A program made the position numbers and the translations under genes. Of a stretch of DNA of 9,395 nucleotides, positions 1 to 5,609 are shown piece after piece (positions within the stretch are counted from its first letter, which is position 1; every line of letters starts with the position of its first letter). The notes beneath the pieces are model-generated. The model did no database searches, was not told the origin of the DNA, and saw only the letters and a program-made list of their open reading frames with translations. The DNA is from Candidatus Pacearchaeota archaeon. Its GTDB lineage: Archaea; Nanobdellota; Nanobdellia; Pacearchaeales; GW2011-AR1. The DNA is taken from contig JAGLLG010000037.1 of NCBI GenBank assembly GCA_023140635.1, forward strand, positions 1 through 9,395, written 5' to 3'.

Positions 1-461
1 TTATCATAAGATCCATTAACAATATACCTGAGAACTAAATTCAACCTTCTCCTAGGAGAAACATCAACAGTTTGAGGATACCTCGCACCACCATACTCAA
101 TCGTAGTCACCGTATCCCTCGGAGCCCCATTCTCAATAGCCTTAACTAAAATCTTCAAAGGATTCTCTCCAGTTTTCTTTTCGATTATTTTAAACGCATC
201 AATCACAATCTTAGTACACTGTGGTTGCTTCCCTGTAATCCTTCCAGTAATAATTTTATGTTTCTTCCCTCGAGAACCAGGAACTTGTAATAGATTTATC
301 AATCTCTCGACAACATTAACCTTTTCCCTAGCTGGATCCCACTTAATTCTACCATGCGACTTCAACATCAATTTTGCATTAAGATTAATAACTTTCTTCA
401 AACCAGGATCCTCAACCCTAACTTCAGAACTATCAAATAAACCAAAAACTTTCATTTCCAT
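1..461 (-). CDS. rps7: Small ribosomal subunit protein uS7, archaeal type (3' end beyond window)
   Basis: This is the start of uS7, which binds the 3' domain of 16S rRNA and organises the head of the small subunit near the E site. I translated 153 codons from the ATG at 461. They include KTGENPLKILVKAIENGAPR (about residues 95-114), then EYGGARYPQTVDVSPRRR and LNLVLRYIVNGS, the conserved uS7 core. Archaeal uS7 is usually about 190-215 residues, so roughly 40-60 C-terminal residues lie beyond the left edge. The ATG at 461 follows the TAA of the preceding gene by one base and has a GGTGGAG Shine-Dalgarno-like stretch in front; the ATG at 455 is an alternative start. Its place after rps12 matches the usual archaeal str-type order, but a 114-residue unknown gene lies between them. 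Recognition is firm; only the exact start is uncertain. Confidence 0.95.
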   Translation of the reverse strand, partial: MEMKVFGLFDSSEVRVEDPGLKKVINLNAKLMLKSHGRIKWDPAREKVNVVERLINLLQVPGSRGKKHKIITGRITGKQPQCTKIVIDAFKIIEKKTGENPLKILVKAIENGAPRDTVTTIEYGGARYPQTVDVSPRRRLNLVLRYIVNGSYD

Positions 462-462
462 T

Positions 463-807
463 TTACTTCAAAATCTCCACCAATTTAGATACTGCCACAT
501 CCCTCTTAGATTTATCAGGATTGATAATTCTTAAAGAACTTCTAGGCTTGATAGAACTCGATTCAGGAGGAAGATTACGACGAGAAATCATAGTACAATC
601 ATTCAGATGAATTATTATTGGTGTGGTTGTACCTCCACAAATTATAGTATTCTTAATATCTTTCCTAAATTGAAACTGTGAATCATAAAAATCTTCCTTT
701 AAAAAAATATATTCAGTATAATCCTTTTCATCCACCTTTGAAACATATCCAAACCTTCCAAGTTTCCCTTCGATATAATCTCCTGTTCCAATACTGCCTC
801 CCATCAT
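463..807 (-). CDS. Unrecognised 114-residue protein between rps12 and rps7
   Basis: I do not recognise this protein. Its start ATG overlaps the rps12 stop in an ATGA arrangement, and its TAA lies one base before the uS7 start, so it is embedded in the ribosomal transcript and probably translated by coupling. A second ATG (804) directly follows the first, and a purine-rich GGGGCGGAG precedes both. The first 70 or so residues are rich in beta-type segments (GDYIEGKLGRFGYVSKV, then TEYIFLKEDF, then NTIICGGTTTPIIIHLNDC), which could form a small barrel; this is only a guess. A Pro/Ser-rich stretch (about residues 80-92) leads to a C-terminal part with a likely helix (DVAVSKLVEILK). There is no signal peptide, membrane segment or metal-binding cysteine cluster (only C57 and C71). 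In most archaea rps7 directly follows rps12, so this is an insertion in a conserved order. Tight packing on both sides is the best evidence that it is a real gene. Confidence 0.75.
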   Translation of the reverse strand: MMGGSIGTGDYIEGKLGRFGYVSKVDEKDYTEYIFLKEDFYDSQFQFRKDIKNTIICGGTTTPIIIHLNDCTMISRRNLPPESSSIKPRSSLRIINPDKSKRDVAVSKLVEILK

Positions 808-1226
808 CTCCGCCCCTTCTGAATCTTACCACACCAAAGTCTAGCCAGCGATTGATCATTTACTTTAATAACTTGAAATCTCACACCAGACAAATCTCCC
901 TTCGTCCGTCCTTGTTTTCCACCGATTCTCTCAATAACAACCTCATCATGTTCATCAACAAACTTCTGCGCTAAGTTCCCTGGGATAAAGGCAGTAACTT
1001 CTTTTCCATTTTTAATCAACTGAACCCTGCAACATTTCCTCATTGCAGAATTAGGTTGCTTCGCTTCTTTCTGGATCTTTTTAATAACAATACCCTTAGC
1101 TTGTGATGCTCGTCCAATCGGATCAAACTTCAAGCTAATCCCAAGTCGCTTCTTCTTATTAGGCAACTTGTTATCTCGAAATTTCTTTCGTGCATTCTTT
1201 AATTTTAGTCCATTCATTAATCCCAT
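804..1226 (-). CDS. rps12: Small ribosomal subunit protein uS12, archaeal type
   Basis: uS12 sits at the decoding centre of the small subunit and helps set translational accuracy. The 140-residue product carries the decoding loop KQPNSAMRKC (56-65), then RVQLIKNGKEVTAF, the VDEHDEVVIERIGG block (90-103) and GDLSGVRFQVIKVNDQSL (110-127), all typical of the archaeal/eukaryotic S23-like form. Its N-terminus is short and basic, and the length is close to the usual 140-147. I chose the ATG at 1226 because a TATA box at 1251-1258 would start transcription almost exactly there, giving a leaderless mRNA; an in-frame ATG at 1217 is the alternative. The TGA stop overlaps the next gene's start in ATGA. 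It appears to open a second transcription unit after the nusA gap. Confidence 0.96.
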   Translation of the reverse strand: MGLMNGLKLKNARKKFRDNKLPNKKKRLGISLKFDPIGRASQAKGIVIKKIQKEAKQPNSAMRKCCRVQLIKNGKEVTAFIPGNLAQKFVDEHDEVVIERIGGKQGRTKGDLSGVRFQVIKVNDQSLARLWCGKIQKGRR

Positions 1227-1250
1227 CGTATAAATTAAGTGAAAAATTGC

Positions 1251-1267
1251 TTTATAAAGTTTTCCGG
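1251..1267 (-). promoter_or_regulatory. Archaeal promoter (TATA box plus BRE) for rps12
   Basis: Read on the minus strand, CCGGAAAAC (1267-1259) is followed directly by TTTATAAA (1258-1251). The first matches the purine/A-rich TFB-recognition element and the second is a near-ideal archaeal TATA box. The first T lies 32 bases before the ATG at 1226, so initiation 25-30 bases downstream would fall at or within a few bases of the start codon, giving a leaderless or nearly leaderless message. The element implies that rps12, the unknown gene and rps7 can be transcribed independently of the polymerase genes. The weaker TTATAC-like stretch near 1282-1289 could be a secondary element. Confidence 0.65.
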
Positions 1268-1293
1268 AGAAATTGGCTTCGTGTATAAGACCT

Positions 1294-1299
1294 AAAAAA
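1294..1299 (-). terminator. Possible oligo-T terminator upstream of the rps12 promoter
   Basis: On the minus strand a run of six T lies between the nusA stop and the rps12 TATA box. Archaeal polymerases can terminate on T-rich tracts without a hairpin, so this could end the rpoH-nusA transcript before the rps12 unit starts. A second, shorter run of five T occurs at 1399-1403, within the large inverted repeat. Both are weak signals in an AT-rich genome, so this is a suggestion only. Confidence 0.25.
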
Positions 1300-1344
1300 T
1301 TATCTACATTTCCTAAACAACCCTCCTCTCAGTTGCCCAAGCCC

Positions 1345-1412
1345 GCAAATAAATTTTTTAGTCGCAGGTGTCCATTTCCGGTGGACGGCGATGTTAAGAA
1401 AAATTTATTTGC
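1345..1412. repeat. 68-base extended inverted repeat / stem-loop in the nusA-rps12 gap
   Basis: A perfect 14-base inverted repeat (GCAAATAAATTTTT, 1345-1358, against 1399-1412) encloses two further paired blocks: 1362-1365 with 1388-1391 (four pairs) and 1370-1374 with 1382-1386 (five pairs). These close a seven-base loop at 1375-1381. Together they would fold into one long hairpin with two internal loops on either strand. The outer arm is all A/T except two end pairs, while the inner arms are G/C-rich, so the fold is not simply an AT-richness effect. It could be a 3'-UTR structure, a small RNA, a terminator or processing site, or a short palindromic element. It resembles no RNA family that I recognise. 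Confidence 0.6.
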
Positions 1413-1420
1413 ATTAAATC

Positions 1421-1435
1421 GTGAACGAAGTTCAC
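1421..1435. repeat. Perfect six-pair hairpin with a three-base loop
   Basis: GTGAAC (1421-1426) and GTTCAC (1430-1435) pair perfectly around a GAA loop (TTC when read on the minus strand). It lies nine bases from the long inverted repeat at 1345-1412 and about 20 bases from the hairpin at 1455-1476, so it forms part of a row of three structures behind nusA. Confidence 0.45.
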
Positions 1436-1454
1436 CAATCTGAAGAAGGTCACA

Positions 1455-1476
1455 GCGAAGGAAACCTAGGTTTCGC
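1455..1476. repeat. Hairpin overlapping a 14-base perfect palindrome just after nusA
   Basis: GAAACCTAGGTTTC (1461-1474) is a perfect 14-base DNA palindrome. As RNA, the flanking GCGAA (1455-1459) can pair with TTCGC (1472-1476) around a 12-base loop instead. It starts three bases beyond the nusA stop codon. As DNA it could be a site for a dimeric protein; as RNA it could protect or process the 3' end of the nusA message. The sequence alone does not separate these options. Confidence 0.4.
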
Positions 1477-1478
1477 GC

Positions 1479-1910
1479 TTACACAATTCGCAGTTTAGTA
1501 ATTTTAAAAAAGTTTTTCAAAACTTCAGACAACTCTTTCTCTCTCTGACGACCCCTTCCAATCAAGGCTGCTTTATTCTGACGACCTGCATTAATTACAA
1601 TAGAATTTTCTCTTACTTCAATTTTGTTGAATTCTACAGGACTGACAACAGCTTCGACAAATTTTCCAATTTCTTCATTAGAAAAGGTATCGACTCCAGG
1701 CATAGCAACAACCCGGATCTTCTTCCCCAGAATACTATTAAGTTTCTTAACATTTACAGCACCCTTTCCAATTGCTATTGAAACCTGAGCCTTAGGCACT
1801 CCAAAAACTATTTGATTATTATAAACAAAACATTTCGTCGTAGGAACCCTTGTTATTCTAGCAAATAAATTAATATACCTCATTAACTGCATATCAATAG
1901 TTCCAGCCAT
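1479..1910 (-). CDS. nusA: Archaeal NusA-like transcription factor (two KH domains)
   Basis: This is the short archaeal form of NusA, which lacks the N-terminal polymerase-binding and S1 domains of bacterial NusA and consists of two KH RNA-binding domains. The product is 143 residues, about the normal archaeal length. The KH signature loops are visible: GKGA at 48-51 (context VSIAIGKGAVNVKKL) and GRGR at 118-121 (context AALIGRGRQREKEL). Between them, KKIRVVAMPGVDTFSNEEIG (63-82) and the PVEFNKIEV segment follow the usual archaeal pattern. It starts one base after the L30e-family stop, so it is co-transcribed with the polymerase genes. Its exact role in archaea is poorly settled; RNA binding in transcription or rRNA biogenesis is inferred from the fold. 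It is the last gene before the structured gap. Confidence 0.93.
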   Translation of the reverse strand: MAGTIDMQLMRYINLFARITRVPTTKCFVYNNQIVFGVPKAQVSIAIGKGAVNVKKLNSILGKKIRVVAMPGVDTFSNEEIGKFVEAVVSPVEFNKIEVRENSIVINAGRQNKAALIGRGRQREKELSEVLKNFFKITKLRIV

Positions 1911-1911
1911 C

Positions 1912-2181
1912 TTATTTTTTTATATTTGCAGAAAGTGCCTTCTTAGACGCAATAGAAAAAACTTCACACTCGAAATCGAGATTTAGTTCCTTGGCTATAT
2001 CTGCTTTAGATTTTAAAACAACAAACTCGATCTTAGCGACATCCAGCTTTTCAACAGTTTCATCTCGAGCATCTTTCGTGATAAAAACACTAGATAGATT
2101 CTTTGCATGCTTCAAAGCTTGTCGAATTCCAAAATAAACATTGCCTTGTTCAATAGCAACCTTAAGCTCCTTTACGGACAT
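1912..2181 (-). CDS. rpl30e: L30e-family (L7Ae/L30e fold) ribosomal protein
   Basis: The 89-residue product fits the L30e family of RNA-binding proteins: an N-terminal helix VKELKVAIEQG, then NVYFGIRQALKHAKN (14-28), the strand SSVFITKDA, a helix-strand unit and a C-terminal helix. In archaea this gene sits between rpoA (A'') and nusA, as here, and that position supports the call as much as the sequence does. It is slightly short and divergent compared with the usual 95-105 residues; the typical GxxxT-type start of the RNA-binding helix is changed to FGIRQA. The start at 2181 lies within the end of rpoA, overlapping it by 20 bases in another frame, and its TAA is one base before nusA. Binding to 23S rRNA or another kink-turn RNA is inferred from the family. 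Confidence 0.82.
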   Translation of the reverse strand: MSVKELKVAIEQGNVYFGIRQALKHAKNLSSVFITKDARDETVEKLDVAKIEFVVLKSKADIAKELNLDFECEVFSIASKKALSANIKK

Positions 2182-5100
2182 TCTTGCCTCCCGATTCAGA
2201 TTTCTTAGATTTCTCTCGTTCCGCCAATGACCCTGTAATCTTAACTAACAATCCTGGAAGACCTGTTCCAACAGGGACTGGTTGATTCAAAATAATATTC
2301 TCAATTACCGACGCTAACTTATCCCTCTTACCCGTTTTAGTTGCCTGGACAAATTGAGGAACTGGAGTCTCAAAAGACGCCCTTGCTAAAATAGAATTCT
2401 TATCCGAAATAATTCCCATTCGAGTAATACCCTTAACAACACCTGACGCTGTCATCGTGTCCGCAACAAGCATTGCATGTTTCCCATCAATCGCAAGACC
2501 TTGAGAAGTAATAACTTTCCGAATCTCATTAATTATCGCCTGTCGTGCAGCTTCAATACCTAAAATATTTGAAACTTCATGAATATCATTAGTAATAACC
2601 TTGTCACCATTGACACCTTTAAACTTTAAGATTTCCTTCAAATTTGAACCTGCAGTCAAGATAACATAATCTCTTTCCCGCTTAACAACTAAAACCTGTG
2701 AGATATTCTTGACACCAGTCAATATAACTTCTTTAATTTTTTCTTTAATCTTATAGATAGTTTTGAAATCCTCCTTCGCCATATCAAGTACAAAACCATC
2801 TGATGATTTTTTTGCACTAAAACCTTTTTCATCCAAAACCTTAATAGCATTATCAAGACTAATATGTGCTGCTTTCAATCCCTTAGCATCAACACCGACC
2901 TTAATCTTCTTTGAACCAAAATCAATAGCGATATCAGAAAGAATCTCTTTCAATTTAACTTCTTTAATTTTTTCAGCAATTACCTTTGCATCCTTTTCAT
3001 TATTATGTTCCTTATCCAAATAAATTTCCATCGAAGGAGTTTTAGGTAATTTTCTCGCATCCAAAATTTCAATAAGTCTTGGAAGACCTTGAGTAACCTG
3101 CATTTCAGCCACACCAGCCGCATGGAATACATTAAGAACCATCTGTGTCGAAGCTTCTCCGAAAGATTGAGCAGTTACAACACCAATTGCCTCACCGGAA
3201 GCAATCTTGCCATTCTTATGCTTAGCAGAGATATCCACACCATCAAGACCATAAACATACTGAACAATATTATTCGAAGCGTCTCTCACAGTCCCGTCGT
3301 AAGCTATAACCAAATCTTGTAAAGCATTCGCCAACCTTCGGAACAAATAACCAGATTTAGGTGTCCTAAGCGCAACATCCATTAAACCGTCTCGTCCAGT
3401 CATAGCACCAAAAAATAATTCGTCAGGTTCGAAACCTTTCATCAAAGAACTATAAATAAAACCATGCGATCTTGGAGATAAATCATCTCTTTTAAAAAAC
3501 GGTAAAGTCCTTCTAGTATAACCAAAATCAATTCTACGTCCATGAAGTACTTGCTGTCCGACTGAACAAGCAATCTGAGTAATATTTAACAGACTTCCTC
3601 CAGCTCCAGAACTAATCATTTTGTTTGCCAAATTAGACTTAGGAAAACCTTCCTTGACTGCATCACCAATCTCAGTTCTTGTTTCATTCAAGGCATGCAA
3701 AATTTTAGTCTCTCTAGTTTCTTCAGCAGTCTTCCCGGGTAAACGCTCAAGACTTTTATCATAATAGCTCTCGATAATTTTTTGGGTTTTAATCTCAGCA
3801 GCTTCGATAATTTTTTGAGTCTTCTTCTTCACATCTTCAGAAACATTGAGATCATCTGCAGAAAGAGTAAACCCTGTTCTCGATAAGAAATTTGCCCCTA
3901 GCGAAAAAACTCTTCTCAAAAGTTCAATAGTTTCTTCTCGACCAAACTTTTTATCGGCAATCCTCAGAACATCACCACTACCACTCTTGAATCCTCGAGG
4001 ATCTATATTCTTATTTGCAATTTCTTTAGAAACAAGTTTAGCAAAAACATCCTTTCCAGAATTATTCTTATTTAGATTCCCTACATCAATATTATTTTCA
4101 TACAACAACTGAGCCGCGTCCTCTTTATTCAACTCAGATTCTCCAAGAATAAAATTACCACTAACAGCATCTTTAACACAACCAATAAAATTCATATTAT
4201 TCTTAGGTGAGAATAAATTAGCATTAACATTCAATAAAATCTTTGCTTCAGCCCTTGCTTCTTCAGTTTGCGGAGCATGAATATTCATCTCATCACCATC
4301 AAAGTCGGCACCATAAGGAGCACAAACTGCTGGATGAATTCTAAATGTTTTTCCAGGAAGAACTTTCACAAAATGAGCCATAAGCGAGGCTCTATGTAAT
4401 GAAGGATGTCGATTGAATAAAACCACATCACCATCAACAAGATGTCGTTCAACAGTATAACCTGGCTCAATTTCTTTCTGCAAATCTTCTCTCAAATCCT
4501 CAGTAATCCTTTTTCTCTTCTCATCAGGTCGAATAATATAATTAGCTCCAGGATAATTTTTAGCCGCAACTAATTTTCTCATACGATCAATATTTATAGA
4601 TGTAACCTTCTCAGCGACGGTCAAAACATTAGCAACACTTAAAGGAACACCAATTTCATTCAATTTCAAATTAGGATCTGGAGAAATTACAGTTCTCGCA
4701 GAATAATTAACTCTCTTCCCCGCTAAATTCTTCCTAATCCGACCTTCCTTACCTTTAATTCTCTCCGTGATAGTTTTCAATGGTTGACCACTTCGATGCC
4801 TTGCCGGAGGAATCTTCGCAATAGAATTATCAAAAAACGTAGTAATATGATATTGCAACAAATCCCAAAGGTCCTCAATAATAACTTCAGGAGCACCAGC
4901 ATTCAAATTCTCCCAAAGTCTCTGATTAGATCTAATAATATCAGACAATTTATGAGTCAAATCATCCTCCGACCTCTCACCTGTCTGTAATGTAATTGAA
5001 GGACGCACAGCGACGGAAGGAACAAGTAACAGAGTCAATATAGCCCATTCAGGCCTCAAGGTAGCAGCATTAATTCCCAAAACCTTCAAATCCTCATCAG

Positions 5101-5608
5101 GAACATTAACTAATCTCTCACGGATCTCTGAAGGAAATAATCTCCTTCGTCCACTCCTAAAAGTACACGGTTTCTCGAGCTTAACTCTTTCTTGGATAAT
5201 ATTACAGTGAGGACATTTCTTTCCATCCTTTGCTTTTTTGATTCTATCAATTAATTCCTTATTCAAATCCTTCTCATCTTTAATCAAAACCTTTCCACAA
5301 GCCTCACAAGTCGATCTCAAAACTAAATCAATAATAGGTAAATACTTAATGTGAACAATCGGCCGAGCCAACTCAATCACCCCAGGATGACCAAGACATT
5401 CTTTCAATCGTCCACCGCAAGTCCGACATCTAACACCTGGATCGATAGCTCCAAGCCTCAAATCCATTAAACCACCGTCGACAGGATAACCATCAACATC
5501 ATAAAGTTCAGGAGTTACAATTTTCGCAACAGACAATTTCTTAATCTCTTCAGGACTAAGTAAATAAAAGTTCATTCCACTAACTTGTTTTTTTACTGGC
5601 CTAGTCAT
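2162..5608 (-). CDS. rpoA: DNA-directed RNA polymerase largest subunit, single-chain A'/A''
   Basis: This is the catalytic subunit (Rpb1/beta' homologue). In order: a clamp with zinc ligands C61/C64/C71/H74 and C101/C104/C132/C135; the RPSITLQTGERSEDDLTHKL block (203-220); GKRVNYSARTVISPDP (298-312); FNRHPSLHR (398-406); the metal-binding loop GADFDGDEMNIH (433-444) with D435, D437 and D439; funnel helices (about 590-660); bridge helix (about 730-766); trigger loop (about 816-845) with H829; then jaw and C-terminal clamp regions ending in PVPVGTGLPGLLVKI and a basic tail. Most archaea split it into A' (about 880 residues) and A'' (about 390); here one uninterrupted frame of 1148 covers both, and the usual linker is nearly absent (793-804). 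Odd residues are G433 instead of Asn, P750 in the bridge helix, and A819, V824, V827 and A830 around the trigger loop. The start lies one base after the rpoB stop; the end overlaps rpl30e by 20 bases. Confidence 0.97.
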   Translation of the reverse strand: MTRPVKKQVSGMNFYLLSPEEIKKLSVAKIVTPELYDVDGYPVDGGLMDLRLGAIDPGVRCRTCGGRLKECLGHPGVIELARPIVHIKYLPIIDLVLRSTCEACGKVLIKDEKDLNKELIDRIKKAKDGKKCPHCNIIQERVKLEKPCTFRSGRRRLFPSEIRERLVNVPDEDLKVLGINAATLRPEWAILTLLLVPSVAVRPSITLQTGERSEDDLTHKLSDIIRSNQRLWENLNAGAPEVIIEDLWDLLQYHITTFFDNSIAKIPPARHRSGQPLKTITERIKGKEGRIRKNLAGKRVNYSARTVISPDPNLKLNEIGVPLSVANVLTVAEKVTSINIDRMRKLVAAKNYPGANYIIRPDEKRKRITEDLREDLQKEIEPGYTVERHLVDGDVVLFNRHPSLHRASLMAHFVKVLPGKTFRIHPAVCAPYGADFDGDEMNIHAPQTEEARAEAKILLNVNANLFSPKNNMNFIGCVKDAVSGNFILGESELNKEDAAQLLYENNIDVGNLNKNNSGKDVFAKLVSKEIANKNIDPRGFKSGSGDVLRIADKKFGREETIELLRRVFSLGANFLSRTGFTLSADDLNVSEDVKKKTQKIIEAAEIKTQKIIESYYDKSLERLPGKTAEETRETKILHALNETRTEIGDAVKEGFPKSNLANKMISSGAGGSLLNITQIACSVGQQVLHGRRIDFGYTRRTLPFFKRDDLSPRSHGFIYSSLMKGFEPDELFFGAMTGRDGLMDVALRTPKSGYLFRRLANALQDLVIAYDGTVRDASNNIVQYVYGLDGVDISAKHKNGKIASGEAIGVVTAQSFGEASTQMVLNVFHAAGVAEMQVTQGLPRLIEILDARKLPKTPSMEIYLDKEHNNEKDAKVIAEKIKEVKLKEILSDIAIDFGSKKIKVGVDAKGLKAAHISLDNAIKVLDEKGFSAKKSSDGFVLDMAKEDFKTIYKIKEKIKEVILTGVKNISQVLVVKRERDYVILTAGSNLKEILKFKGVNGDKVITNDIHEVSNILGIEAARQAIINEIRKVITSQGLAIDGKHAMLVADTMTASGVVKGITRMGIISDKNSILARASFETPVPQFVQATKTGKRDKLASVIENIILNQPVPVGTGLPGLLVKITGSLAEREKSKKSESGGKNVRKGA

Positions 5609-5609
5609 T

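Noticed and set aside
678..974. Plus-strand open frame of 98 codons
   Set aside because: It lies opposite rps12 and the 114-residue gene, has a low-complexity composition, and no promoter or ribosome binding site; it is an antisense shadow.
1227..1478. tRNA, 5S rRNA or C/D-box guide RNA in the gap
   Set aside because: No T-loop GTTC-type pattern with matching acceptor stem, and no convincing paired RTGATGA/CTGA boxes; a lone CTGA at 1439-1442 is not enough.
2162..2181. The rpoA/rpl30e overlap as a sequencing error or frameshift
   Set aside because: Both ends are plausible: RpoA already passes its conserved C-terminal block and ends in a short basic tail, and the L30e-family start is family-like; short overlaps fit the compact operon.
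3197..3232. The A'/A'' fusion as a simple loss of a stop codon through a base error
   Set aside because: A point error would leave the A' tail and A'' N-terminal region in frame; here those segments are absent, so a real deletion/fusion, or an assembly gap, is needed to explain it.
2763..4990. Plus-strand open frames at 2763-3023, 3089-3322, 3846-4112 and 4784-4990
   Set aside because: All lie antisense within rpoA, whose protein sequence is conserved throughout; their Ser/Phe/Leu-rich products are typical of antisense translation.
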